Source of the DNA: CBDHFQ01 sp965262565
Lineage (GTDB): Bacteria > Bacteroidota > Bacteroidia > J057
DNA: 64,000 nucleotides
Assembly (NCBI GenBank): GCA_965262565.1
Contig: CBDHFQ010000005.1
Span: forward strand, 434,001 to 498,000
Direction: 5' to 3'
Shown here: positions 8,086 through 17,313 of the stretch, piece after piece
How the letters are laid out: the number at the start of each line of letters is the position of its first letter
Position numbering within the stretch: the first letter of the stretch is position 1
The notes under the pieces: model-generated
Seen by the model: the letters and a program-made list of their open reading frames with translations, nothing else
What the model was told of the DNA's origin: nothing
Database searches by the model: none
Program-made: the position numbers and the translations under genes

Positions 8086-10770
8086 CTACTTTGCTTCCAA
8101 CACTTCATGATAATAAGCGATATAATCATCCATTCTTTTCTTCCCGTATGCTATTTTAAAATTGGAATGCGTAACGTAAAAGATTTCAGCATCCTCCACA
8201 CTTAATAACTCTTTCCCAGCATCGCTTTTAGAGAAATCAGATACATATTTCTTGGCATCTTCTATGCTACTAAATCTACTAATATAAGGCAGTAATTTTT
8301 TTGTCTGTGCATATAAAAACACAAAGACTTTTAACTTGTTTGCCTTATACATTTCCTGATTGAAATTGGAAATTTTTACGTTGACTTCATTTTTAGGAAA
8401 GGCGTCTTGATCGATATACATCAGCACAAAAATCTTTTCGTTAGGTTGAACCTCAGTAGTAAATCCCTGAAAACGCATATCATTTGCGACAGCATTTGAA
8501 TCTACCTGAACACTTGACCCACTCTCATCCATTCCAGGTTCCTCAAGCTGTTGGCCATCTAGTTGATTTAAAACTTCTCTGGCCATGGGGGTAACTTCTG
8601 CCTCAGGATATTGGTCTATTACATAAGTCAACACCTCCCTTAAACTGTCTTCCCTTCCTAAATAGCCATAGGAAATTCCTCTAATGTAGTGAATTCTGGA
8701 AAAATCAATTTCCCCTTTCTCTTCATATTTGTTGATTAAAAATTCGCTAAACCGCAAAGCAGTATAGTATTGCTTACCTTGAAAAGAATTATAAACCCCT
8801 TCATATGCCTGTTCAAATTCTTCTTGTTCCATTTGAATCTTGTCGGGGTCCATATTTTGAACCAGCATAGCGTAAACTGTATTAGGATGTTCGTTTACGA
8901 TAAAATTCTTCTGTGCCTCAGCTACAGGATTTCCTTGTTCATTATATAGGGTGTACAGTGCATATCTTGCCTGTAAGGTGTATTCTGTGTCTTCGTAACG
9001 ATCCAGTAAATATTCGTAGGTGTTAATAGCAGAATCCAGTTCATTCAGCTTTAAGTGGTAGATTTGTGCCAATGCGAAAATGGCTTCTTCGATGGTTTTA
9101 TGCACTGCTTCCTTCTGTTCCTCGCTGGTGGGAATATCTTTGTAGTATTGATATTTATCTCCATAGGTTTGTAAAAGCGTACTATCTACCTGTTCTCCAG
9201 GACCGCTCAAGGTAGAATCAGTCCCTGCTACGACACTTTGACTCTGGATAGCGCTTTTATTTTTTCTTCTCCAATTATCTTCATCCGGACGTTGTCCCCA
9301 GATCTGTTGGAACTGTAACTGCCCATTAGTCACTGAGGTGGGATTATCAAAATACCAGCTTCCTCCACTATTATTATTGTTCCTATTCCTTGAATTATTG
9401 GCCAAATTATTAACAGCATATAGATTTGAGGTATTATTCGAATTGTTAAGCTGCTCCTGTATAGCCCTTCTCTCCGCTTCCTTTCGTTTTCTCTCCTCTT
9501 CAGCAATAATGATATCTACTAAACTATCCACTTCTGCTTCTGGTAATGACGCCAGATAAAGCATACTATCCTGATAATGTATCGTTTGTTTATGTTGAAT
9601 GTATTCTCCCAACGTGCTGGAAATACGCATGATTTCTTCGTAATTCGGCATTGATTCATTGACCGTCTGAGCAGCACTATCGTAATAAGCCTGCGCATTG
9701 GGATAATCTAATAAATCATAAAAGTATATTTTTCCCGCCTGATAGTAAGATTGAACTTTTTGCCATTGATCTCCTGTACTGGTCTGAATGGATTTTTCCA
9801 GATAGTCCAACCCCTTATTTATACTATCTTTTTTTAATTCCAGCAGGGCCAGCCTATAATATATTTGATCATTATATTCTTCATTTTTATCGTCCTTCAA
9901 CATTTTATCCAGGAACTTAAATACCTCTTCATCATCATCTTTCCCTGCCTGATAATTTACATATAGTTCCCCCATCTTCATTTTGGTTCTAAAAATGAAA
10001 TCGTAATTATTAGTATGCTTAATTACTTCTTCATAATGCGTGAGACTTTTAGGATAATCGTCCAGATACTCATATAGTTGGCCCAGCAAAAAATGAGCAC
10101 GAGCTTTTCTATGCTGGGGATGAATAAATTCAATATTGTCTTCTAATACTTCAACAGCTTGTTTATAATTCTTCCTTTCTATGGCTATACGGCTTCTAAA
10201 CACGGCTAAATCCCCCTTTAACTCCTTATCAATCACAAAACGACTACCCAGAATAAGGTTATCTTCTAATATTCCCAGCCCCATTTCACTATTATCCATT
10301 TGAAAAAAGGTCATGGCAATCCACAGATACGTCTCGGGAACCCTTTCTGATTCGGGAAATTTCTCCAGAAGAAAGTCAAAATTTTGCATGGCCAGGCTGT
10401 AATTCTGTAGGTAGAAATAAGCTTTACCATTCAACAATCTGCAATCATCTACATATTCTCCGTGTGGGTGTTTGTAGATGACAATATCATTTTTCTTTAT
10501 AATTTCCTCTAAATCAGCTTTATAGGATTGAATTTCATCCTCCTCACCAAAATTGAGGATAGTAATAAAGTCTTCATAGGGGAATTCGTTGTTCACTTCT
10601 AATTCTTCTACAATCCCATCAAACAAATTCAAGGCATTGTAATACCCATTGAAGTAGGAAGTAGTGTTATGGTAAATCCTGGCTGTCAAGTGTTTTTTCT
10701 CTCTACCGCACGAAATCAATAAAAGCAGGATAATAATTATGGAAAAATTTATATTTTTGTTATTAAACAT
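8086..10770 (-). CDS. porW: T9SS periplasmic lipoprotein PorW/SprE
   Basis: An 894-residue lipoprotein: signal sequence and lipobox LLISCG with Cys21. The mature N-terminus has HNTTSYFNGYYNA, the signature of the PorW/SprE family, which is needed for type IX secretion and gliding in Bacteroidota. Tetratricopeptide-like helical repeats fill ~110-400 and ~555-745 (for example FLLGQLYEYLDDYPKSLTHY), separated by a Glu/Arg-rich and Asn-rich linker at ~425-475. The C-terminal ~130 residues form a separate domain (ISRFSSIEDAKKYVSDF, similar to SPOR-like or family-specific tails). It is divergent from the M23 peptidase gene. Its presence supports the T9SS cargo call at 24547-27105. Confidence 0.9.
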   Translation of the reverse strand: MFNNKNINFSIIIILLLLISCGREKKHLTARIYHNTTSYFNGYYNALNLFDGIVEELEVNNEFPYEDFITILNFGEEDEIQSYKADLEEIIKKNDIVIYKHPHGEYVDDCRLLNGKAYFYLQNYSLAMQNFDFLLEKFPESERVPETYLWIAMTFFQMDNSEMGLGILEDNLILGSRFVIDKELKGDLAVFRSRIAIERKNYKQAVEVLEDNIEFIHPQHRKARAHFLLGQLYEYLDDYPKSLTHYEEVIKHTNNYDFIFRTKMKMGELYVNYQAGKDDDEEVFKFLDKMLKDDKNEEYNDQIYYRLALLELKKDSINKGLDYLEKSIQTSTGDQWQKVQSYYQAGKIYFYDLLDYPNAQAYYDSAAQTVNESMPNYEEIMRISSTLGEYIQHKQTIHYQDSMLYLASLPEAEVDSLVDIIIAEEERKRKEAERRAIQEQLNNSNNTSNLYAVNNLANNSRNRNNNNSGGSWYFDNPTSVTNGQLQFQQIWGQRPDEDNWRRKNKSAIQSQSVVAGTDSTLSGPGEQVDSTLLQTYGDKYQYYKDIPTSEEQKEAVHKTIEEAIFALAQIYHLKLNELDSAINTYEYLLDRYEDTEYTLQARYALYTLYNEQGNPVAEAQKNFIVNEHPNTVYAMLVQNMDPDKIQMEQEEFEQAYEGVYNSFQGKQYYTALRFSEFLINKYEEKGEIDFSRIHYIRGISYGYLGREDSLREVLTYVIDQYPEAEVTPMAREVLNQLDGQQLEEPGMDESGSSVQVDSNAVANDMRFQGFTTEVQPNEKIFVLMYIDQDAFPKNEVNVKISNFNQEMYKANKLKVFVFLYAQTKKLLPYISRFSSIEDAKKYVSDFSKSDAGKELLSVEDAEIFYVTHSNFKIAYGKKRMDDYIAYYHEVLEAK

Positions 10771-10842
10771 AATTTATATAAGTAGTATGTTTCATTGAAC
10801 AAAATAACACCGTCCGCACCTGAAATTTAACAAAAAGGACAG

Positions 10843-11790
10843 GTGAAAAAGAAGTCAAAAGATATGCTCCGTGAATATTTACGAAATTTAAAGACAAAGC
10901 TTTACAAGCCGTATCGAATAGAGGTAATTCATGTAGAGAAGTTATACTTGACTAAGATGTTTTTAATCAAACCCATAACGATCATATTAGCTGGATTGTT
11001 GCTTGTTTTGGGTATAATTGGTGGAACGGCATCTTTAATTGTTTTTTCTCCTGGAATTCGAAAACACATTCCCGGTTACCACAATCCGGAATACGACCAG
11101 AATCAGGACTCTCTTCTTTCCCAAATTTCCATGCTGGAAAAAGCGCTGGATGCTCAGGAAACCGTTCTTCAAAGCTTACGTCAATTTGCTCGACCGGATT
11201 CTGGAACTATGAGTTTGGATGAATTAAGTGCAGAAAACTTTCCTCTGTCCCAGATAACTTATTCCACCGCTAACGAAGTAAATACTTCATCGGGAAAAAA
11301 TGGATCAACTCCAGCTGTAAATAATTCACAATTAATTGAAAGTAGAACCAATTCTCCGAATATAGCCACTAATGTTTCGTGGGATCGGCGTTCTGTTTTT
11401 CACCCTTCGGCAATTCATTTATTTTCTCCGGTGGAAGGTAAAATTCGAAAAAAATTTAATAATTCTGAACCACATTATGGAATAGATATTGTGGCTAATG
11501 AAAGTGAACTTATACGGGCCGCTACTGACGGTTTTGTAATTCTAAAAGAATTTTCCGAAAGTAATGGGCATGTCATAGGAATTTCCAGTATACAACACGA
11601 TATTGTAACTTTTTATAAACACAATAGTCGCATTTTAAAAGAAGTAGGGGATTTTGTTCTTTCGGGTGAAGCGATTGCAGTGATCGGTAACTCTGGCGAA
11701 AACACTACAGGTCCTCACCTCCATTTTGAATTGTGGCTTTATGGAAAACCAGTAGATCCTCTCGAATATTACTCACAATTTAATAACTGA
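10843..11790 (+). CDS. M23-family peptidoglycan endopeptidase, membrane-anchored
   Basis: A 315-residue protein with a basic head, one transmembrane helix (~44-66), a coiled-coil-like segment (~88-115), a low-complexity linker, and an M23/LytM peptidase domain (~192-310). The zinc ligands His211 and Asp215 (HYGIDI) and His294 within GPHLHFEL are all present, so it should be active in cutting peptidoglycan cross-links in the periplasm. The start is GTG at 10843, preceded by AAGGA; the next ATG (10864) would remove only seven residues. The bactofilin gene starts 14 bp downstream, a pairing known from cell-shape loci in other bacteria. Confidence 0.9.
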   Translation: MKKKSKDMLREYLRNLKTKLYKPYRIEVIHVEKLYLTKMFLIKPITIILAGLLLVLGIIGGTASLIVFSPGIRKHIPGYHNPEYDQNQDSLLSQISMLEKALDAQETVLQSLRQFARPDSGTMSLDELSAENFPLSQITYSTANEVNTSSGKNGSTPAVNNSQLIESRTNSPNIATNVSWDRRSVFHPSAIHLFSPVEGKIRKKFNNSEPHYGIDIVANESELIRAATDGFVILKEFSESNGHVIGISSIQHDIVTFYKHNSRILKEVGDFVLSGEAIAVIGNSGENTTGPHLHFELWLYGKPVDPLEYYSQFNN

Positions 11791-11804
11791 AATAGGTATA
11801 GCTC

Positions 11805-12341
11805 ATGTTTGGAAACAAAAACGAAAACAATCGTCCCAAGGCTGCAAGCTCATCCTCGTCTCTTCAGAAAACGTCCGAAAAAAATAGAAATACTATTTCT
11901 GAAGGAACGGTTATCGTAGGCAATATTAATGCTGAAGGCGATTTAAGGGTTGAGGGACAAATTATTGGAACCCTTGTATGTAACTCAAAACTCATCGTTA
12001 GCGAATCTGGATATATCGAAGGTAATGTAGATGCCAGAAATGCTACGGTCGAAGGGGAAATCAAAGGGAATGTAGTTACCAGAGAATTACTACAAATTGA
12101 CAAAACAGGTAAAATCTTTGGGGATATCTTTACTCAAAAGCTAGTCGTACAAATGGGTGCTATCTTTACCGGAAGTAGTAGCATGAGTGAAGCTGCTAAA
12201 GACGTATTAACCAGAACGCCTCAACGCGCCAAAGAATTATTAGCTAAGGCTACTTCTCAAGGAGATCCAAAGGCTCAATCCAACAATAATGGAGCTAAAG
12301 CTTCTGTTAAGCCAGTATCAAAAGTAAATAAGCAAAGCTAA
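11805..12341 (+). CDS. Bactofilin (polymer-forming cytoskeletal protein)
   Basis: A 178-residue bactofilin. The core (~30-125) is the family's right-handed beta-helix: GTVIVGNINAEGDLRVEGQI, then repeats such as GYIEGNVDARNATVEGEIKG and DKTGKIFGDI. Disordered tails flank it (Ser/Asn-rich N-terminus, Lys/Gln-rich C-terminus). Bactofilins polymerise without nucleotide at the inner face of the membrane and position cell-wall enzymes; here the adjacent upstream gene encodes a membrane-anchored M23 peptidase, so a shape or envelope role is likely. In Helicobacter pylori a bactofilin and M23 peptidases act together in helical shape. Confidence 0.92.
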   Translation: MFGNKNENNRPKAASSSSSLQKTSEKNRNTISEGTVIVGNINAEGDLRVEGQIIGTLVCNSKLIVSESGYIEGNVDARNATVEGEIKGNVVTRELLQIDKTGKIFGDIFTQKLVVQMGAIFTGSSSMSEAAKDVLTRTPQRAKELLAKATSQGDPKAQSNNNGAKASVKPVSKVNKQS

Positions 12342-12421
12342 TTTTTACCTGGCTCATTTCTTTTTAACCCTTTCCAATACTTGCATCTTATTGTTTCCTT
12401 GCTATTTTAATCCTATGGATC

Positions 12422-12625
12422 ATGGGAGATAAAAAAGGTCCTATACATGAGTACGTTAAATATGTTGGATTAGGATTTGAAATACTAGTCTCTATTTTAC
12501 TATTTAGCGGTATAGGGTATTTTTTGGATAAGCGAATGGCTACTGACAAACCCTGGTTTTTATTAGGGTTTTCCCTCTTAGGTTGTGTAGTCGCCATTTA
12601 TCTAATGATCAGAAAGATCAAATAA
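12422..12625 (+). CDS. AtpZ/AtpI-family small membrane protein
   Basis: A 67-residue protein with two transmembrane helices (~15-33 and ~44-63) separated by GYFLDKRMATDKPWFLLG, the AtpZ/AtpI-like pattern of a G-x-x-L-D/D-x loop and a following W. Such proteins are encoded first in F-ATPase operons and are linked to c-ring assembly or Mg/Ca transport. Its place 16 bp before another small membrane protein and upstream of atpB fits this role. Confidence 0.85.
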   Translation: MGDKKGPIHEYVKYVGLGFEILVSILLFSGIGYFLDKRMATDKPWFLLGFSLLGCVVAIYLMIRKIK

Positions 12626-12641
12626 TATTGTAATCAAGGAC

Positions 12642-13022
12642 GTGTCGATTTTAAAGTTCTCAATTTATTCCTTAGCAGGTGCCATTCTTCTTGTAGTTCT
12701 GGTATTGATGTTGTCATCCATTGCAGGTGTCGAATGGCCATGGATTCCTATTATAAGTGCAGTCTTTTTGGTCCAGGTGACCACAACGACTGCATACGCT
12801 ATTGCATTTACAGGCTTACTCAAAGATGCCAGACAATTTACCGGTTTTTTACTCGGTAGTATGATGATAAAGATGATGATTGGCATTGCCTCTATTCTTT
12901 TAGTAGCCCTTTTATTCAAGCCCTTCCTCAAGCCATACGTTATCATGTATTTTATTTCTTATTTCATTTTTACCTCATTTGAAGTTTATAGTTTAATACT
13001 TAAATTGCGCCAGCAAAATTAG
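12642..13022 (+). CDS. Small four-helix membrane protein of the ATP synthase operon
   Basis: A 126-residue protein made almost wholly of four transmembrane helices (~7-28, 33-58, 68-92, 97-119). I do not recognise a named motif; position (between the AtpZ-like gene and atpB) and size suggest an AtpI-like assembly factor. The start is GTG at 12642, preceded by an AAGGA sequence. No other in-frame start retains the first helix. Confidence 0.75.
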   Translation: MSILKFSIYSLAGAILLVVLVLMLSSIAGVEWPWIPIISAVFLVQVTTTTAYAIAFTGLLKDARQFTGFLLGSMMIKMMIGIASILLVALLFKPFLKPYVIMYFISYFIFTSFEVYSLILKLRQQN

Positions 13023-13062
13023 AAAGTTCCAATATATTCAATCAGAAGTATATTTTATCTGT

Positions 13063-14259
13063 ATGTTAATCAGAAGCTTTTCAATCATTTTTAGTACTCT
13101 TTTACTATGTTCTAATTTAGTTATTGCTCAACACGGGACAGAAGATGAAGGGCATTCCGAAGAAGGGAATCACCATAGCCAGGAGGTGCATGAAGAAGAA
13201 TACAATGCCTCTGAAGTAATATTGGAACACATTCTGGATACACACGATTGGCACATTACAGATATTCCCGCCGGAACAGATAAGCAAGGCCATACCAAGT
13301 ACATTCCAATAGCTATTCACTTACCTTTCATGTTTTACAGCAGCAGAGACGGATTTGTTTTTGCTGCTAACCGGGAATCGTTATTGGAGAAGAATTATCT
13401 TTTTCATCATCAACATATTTATGCGCTTGAAGGTGGTACGGATGTTCAGTCTCACATGGACAGCCATGGTCATTTTCACTTAAAAGGGGATGCATGGGAT
13501 ACATGGAAAGGGAAGCACATTCAGTCCGAGGTAAGTATTATAGATTTCTCTATCACAAAAACCGTTCTTCAGATGCTTTTAGTAGGAATCATCATGCTTC
13601 TAGTATTTGGGGGAATGGCTCGTCTGTATAAGGAGAATACTCTAACGGCACCAAAAGGAATCCAATCCTTTCTGGAACCTATAATCGTTTTCATCAGAGA
13701 TGATATAGCAAGAAATTATTTAGGGAAAGATGCTATCCGATTTCTTCCCTACTTATTGACCTTATTCTTTTTTATATGGTTTGCCAATTTGTTTGGGTTG
13801 ATGCCTTTCAATTCAAATATTATGGGAAACATCTCAGTAACAGCTGCTTTGGCCGTGTTAACTTTTATCATCACACAATTCAACGGTTCAAAGGATCATT
13901 GGAACCACATTTTTAATACGCCTGGAGTTCCCTGGTGGCTTAAATTTGGAATTCCTTTAATGCCTATCGTTGAATTTATTGGATTATTTACCAAGCCATT
14001 TGCCTTAGCTGTTCGATTGTTCGCAAATATTACTGCGGGACATTTTATGGTATTAGGATTAATTAGCCTGATTTTTATTCTGGGAAATGCAGGGGAAAAT
14101 TTAATCGGTGGGTTAGCCATAACACCTCTTTCGGTAATATTTACGGTTGTTATATTTGCGTTAGAGATGATTGTCGCCATTGTTCAGGCTTATGTGTTTA
14201 CGCTACTAACAGCTGTTTTTGTAGGGATGGCTATGGAAACGCACGATGATCATCATTGA
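13063..14259 (+). CDS. atpB: F0F1 ATP synthase subunit a, with long N-terminal extension
   Basis: Subunit a forms the proton half-channels of F0. The membrane part (from ~168) has the standard features, including the essential Arg318 in KPFALAVRLFANITAGH. At 398 residues it is ~130 longer than E. coli subunit a, because a signal-peptide-like segment (1-22) precedes ~140 extracytoplasmic residues rich in His, Glu and Asp (for example HSEEGNHHSQEVHEEE and DSHGHFH). Such extensions occur in Bacteroidota subunit a. atpE follows 42 bp downstream. Confidence 0.96.
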   Translation: MLIRSFSIIFSTLLLCSNLVIAQHGTEDEGHSEEGNHHSQEVHEEEYNASEVILEHILDTHDWHITDIPAGTDKQGHTKYIPIAIHLPFMFYSSRDGFVFAANRESLLEKNYLFHHQHIYALEGGTDVQSHMDSHGHFHLKGDAWDTWKGKHIQSEVSIIDFSITKTVLQMLLVGIIMLLVFGGMARLYKENTLTAPKGIQSFLEPIIVFIRDDIARNYLGKDAIRFLPYLLTLFFFIWFANLFGLMPFNSNIMGNISVTAALAVLTFIITQFNGSKDHWNHIFNTPGVPWWLKFGIPLMPIVEFIGLFTKPFALAVRLFANITAGHFMVLGLISLIFILGNAGENLIGGLAITPLSVIFTVVIFALEMIVAIVQAYVFTLLTAVFVGMAMETHDDHH

Positions 14260-14289
14260 ATTCGTTATTTCTCATTTTTACATCTATAA

Positions 14290-14523
<234 letters not shown>

Positions 14524-14539
14524 TGAATGTTAACTAAAA

Positions 14540-14560
14540 GGCCGGGGGAATGCCCTGGCC
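14540..14560 (+). promoter_or_regulatory. Intercistronic stem-loop between atpE and atpF
   Basis: GGCCGGGG pairs with CCCTGGCC (8 bp, one G-U) around a 5-base loop, and AT pairs extend the stem outward after one mismatch. It lies 16 bp after the atpE stop, without a T run. It could stabilise the upstream mRNA or act as a partial terminator, giving more subunit c than b, as the c-ring stoichiometry requires. Confidence 0.55.
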
Positions 14561-14608
14561 GTTTACATTGACTTAAATTATTTTACATTTTTTACAAATA
14601 AAATCGAA

Positions 14609-15133
14609 ATGATTTTTCTTCAGACAGAAATAATTACTCCTACTTTTGGCCTGTTTTTTTGGTCCGTTATTATATTTCTGCTTTTCTTTTTTATCCTTCG
14701 CCGATATGCCTGGAAACCTATCATAGATGCTGTAAATGAGAGAGATCACAGAATCGAATCCTCACTTAAAGAGGCAGAAATAGCAAGACAAGAATTAGTA
14801 AAGCTAAAGTCGGACAATGAAGCACTTTTAAAGGAAGCGAGATCGGAGCGGGAAAAGATTCTTCGCGAGGCTAATACTATGAAGGATCAGATCATTAATG
14901 ATGCTAAGCAAGATGCTTCGAAAGTAGCCAATCAGGAAATTGAAAAGGCAAGAATCGAAATTGAAGCTCAAAAATTGGCTACGCTAAATGAGATCAAGAG
15001 TACTGCAGGAAATATCGCCGTGGATATTGCCGAAAAAATTCTCAGAAAAGAATTCTCAGACAGAACAGCGCAGGAATCATTCGCTCAGCGCTTGATTTCA
15101 GAATTAGATAATCAACTGGAATACGAAGCTTAA
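14609..15133 (+). CDS. atpF: F0F1 ATP synthase subunit b
   Basis: The 174-residue peripheral-stalk subunit: one N-terminal membrane helix (~12-31, FWSVIIFLLFFFIL) followed by RRYAWKPI and a long charged coiled coil of the type EAEIARQELVKLKSDNEALL that runs to the C-terminus. It is single-copy here, consistent with a b2 homodimer. atpH follows at 20 bp. Confidence 0.95.
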   Translation: MIFLQTEIITPTFGLFFWSVIIFLLFFFILRRYAWKPIIDAVNERDHRIESSLKEAEIARQELVKLKSDNEALLKEARSEREKILREANTMKDQIINDAKQDASKVANQEIEKARIEIEAQKLATLNEIKSTAGNIAVDIAEKILRKEFSDRTAQESFAQRLISELDNQLEYEA

Positions 15134-15153
15134 TAGAAAGAATCTCAGAAACT

Positions 15154-15699
15154 ATGGTTGAAGATCGCATAGGGTATAAGTACGCCAAGTCCCTCTTTGA
15201 AATTGCTCAGGAAGAAGGGTTAGTAGATTCTGTGAAGAAGGACATGGATATGATTATTGAGTTAATTGATACAAATATAGAATTCAAACGATTTCTGCAT
15301 AGTCCCATTATTCCGAATACCCAAAAGCAAGACTTATTAAACAAGATTTTTTCAGGGCGACTAAGTACTTCTGAAAGTATGGATATGATCAGTATGCTTT
15401 CAGCAAAAGGTAGAGAAATGTATCTTAAAGAATTAGCTTTAGCTTTTCAGGGTTTATATGATAAGTCAAAAAATATTCTTAGAGGAACTGTTATATCGCC
15501 AGAACCGCTTTCAGATGATTTCTTAAAGGATATCATAGCTAAAGTCGAAAAAAATAGACAAATAAAACTGGAACTACTACAAGAAACGGATCCCGACTTA
15601 ATTGGAGGATTTATTTTAAAATTGGGAGATAGAGTGTTTGATGGCAGTGTAAGAAGATCACTAAGACGAATCGAACGCAAATTAGTAACGGAAGCATAA
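15154..15699 (+). CDS. atpH: F0F1 ATP synthase subunit delta
   Basis: The 181-residue subunit that joins the peripheral stalk to the top of F1. The N-terminal helical domain has IGYKYAKSLFEIAQEEG, and the C-terminal domain ends with PDLIGGFILKLGDRVFDGS, the family signature. Start ATG 15154 is 20 bp after atpF; atpA begins 14 bp after the stop. Confidence 0.95.
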   Translation: MVEDRIGYKYAKSLFEIAQEEGLVDSVKKDMDMIIELIDTNIEFKRFLHSPIIPNTQKQDLLNKIFSGRLSTSESMDMISMLSAKGREMYLKELALAFQGLYDKSKNILRGTVISPEPLSDDFLKDIIAKVEKNRQIKLELLQETDPDLIGGFILKLGDRVFDGSVRRSLRRIERKLVTEA

Positions 15700-15713
15700 A
15701 AAATTAATATTAT

Positions 15714-17291
15714 ATGGCAGCTGTAAGACCTGATGAAGTTTCTGCGATACTCCGCGAACAATTATCAAATTTCAAGACTTCTTCCGAACTGGAAGAAACA
15801 GGGACAGTCCTTCAAATAGGGGACGGAATTGCTCGAATTTATGGTTTAGGAAAAGTACAGGCAGGTGAGTTAATTGAATTTGAAACTGGCCTTAAGGGCA
15901 TGGTACTTAACCTGGAAGAAGACAATGTGGGAGCGGTTCTTTTTGGAGAATCTAAAGGAATTAAAGAAGGAGATACCGTTCGTAGATCCGGGGAAATTGC
16001 TTCTTTAGCTGTAGGTGAAGGAATGTTAGGTAGGGTCATTAATCCATTAGGGGAACCCATAGATGGTAAAGGACCTATTACCGGAGATAGATATAGAGTA
16101 GCTTATGAGCGCAAAGCTCCTGGGGTAATCTATCGTCAACCAGTAAACGAACCCCTACAAACGGGTATCAAGGCAATTGATTCCATGATTCCTATCGGAA
16201 GGGGTCAACGGGAGTTGATCATTGGTGATAGATCTACAGGTAAAACTGCTATTATCACTGATACTATCATCAATCAAAAAGAATTTTACGACAGAGGGGA
16301 ACCTGTATACTGCGTATATGTGGCCTGTGGTCAAAAAGCATCTACCATAGCACAAGTAGTCGCGGCATTAGAAGAGAATGGTGCAATGGCCTACACAGTA
16401 GTAGTAGCTGCTCCAGCCTCAGTTCCATCTCCCCTAATTTATTTTGCCCCATTTGCAGGAGCTGCCATAGGAGAGTTCTTCAGAGATACTGGTCGACCAG
16501 CTTTAGTAGCGTATGACGACCTATCTAAGCAGGCAGTCTCTTACAGGGAAGTGTCATTATTACTTCGTCGTCCTCCAGGTCGTGAGGCTTATCCAGGAGA
16601 TGTATTTTATCTTCACTCTCGCTTGCTGGAGCGTGCAGCAAAGATCATTGCAGATGATAATTTGGCAGCACAAATGAATGATTTACCCGAATCATATAAG
16701 CATCTGGTGAAAGGGGGAGGTTCTTTAACAGCACTTCCAGTTATTGAAACACAGGAAGGAGACGTTTCGGCATACATTCCTACTAATGTTATCTCTATCA
16801 CAGATGGTCAGATATTCCTCGAATCCGATCTATTCAACTCTGGAGTTCGTCCGGCCGTGAACGTAGGTATTTCAGTATCAAGAGTAGGAGGTTCTGCCCA
16901 GATTAGACCTATGAAAAAAGTAGCAGGTAGATTAAAGCTAGACTTAGCTCAGTTTAGAGAACTTGAAGCATTTGCCCGCTTCGGAGCAGACCTCGATAAA
17001 GCTACCCAGCGCCAATTAGATCGTGGACGTCGAAGTGTACAGGTATTGATTCAGAATCAGTATAGCCCAGTAAAAGTAGAACATCAAGTAGCCATCATTT
17101 ATGCGGTATCTAACGGTTTTGCGGATTCTGTACCTGTGGATAAAATTAGAGAATACGATAAAAGGCTTATTCAGGAATTAGAGTTATCTCATAAAGAGAC
17201 ACTGGAAGAGATCAGAAATAAGAAGTGGGGAAAAGAACAACAAGAGGTGCTTACTAAAGTTGCAAAGCAAGTGGCAGAAAGTTTTTCCTAG
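15714..17291 (+). CDS. atpA: F0F1 ATP synthase subunit alpha
   Basis: The 525-residue non-catalytic nucleotide-binding subunit of F1. The P-loop is GDRSTGKT (171-178), with Ser where many homologues have Gln. The conserved [15 protein letters not shown] and the ATPase alpha/beta signature region [17 protein letters not shown] are present. Length and domains are normal: beta-barrel (~28-95), nucleotide domain, and C-terminal helical domain. Confidence 0.98.
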   Translation: MAAVRPDEVSAILREQLSNFKTSSELEETGTVLQIGDGIARIYGLGKVQAGELIEFETGLKGMVLNLEEDNVGAVLFGESKGIKEGDTVRRSGEIASLAVGEGMLGRVINPLGEPIDGKGPITGDRYRVAYERKAPGVIYRQPVNEPLQTGIKAIDSMIPIGRGQRELIIGDRSTGKTAIITDTIINQKEFYDRGEPVYCVYVACGQKASTIAQVVAALEENGAMAYTVVVAAPASVPSPLIYFAPFAGAAIGEFFRDTGRPALVAYDDLSKQAVSYREVSLLLRRPPGREAYPGDVFYLHSRLLERAAKIIADDNLAAQMNDLPESYKHLVKGGGSLTALPVIETQEGDVSAYIPTNVISITDGQIFLESDLFNSGVRPAVNVGISVSRVGGSAQIRPMKKVAGRLKLDLAQFRELEAFARFGADLDKATQRQLDRGRRSVQVLIQNQYSPVKVEHQVAIIYAVSNGFADSVPVDKIREYDKRLIQELELSHKETLEEIRNKKWGKEQQEVLTKVAKQVAESFS

Positions 17292-17313
17292 AACAATTTA
17301 AATTATCTTAGCA

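Noticed and set aside
9338..9559. Plus-strand reading frame rich in Leu inside the porW region
   Set aside because: Antisense to the Asn-rich linker of porW; its composition is a mirror of that low-complexity stretch.
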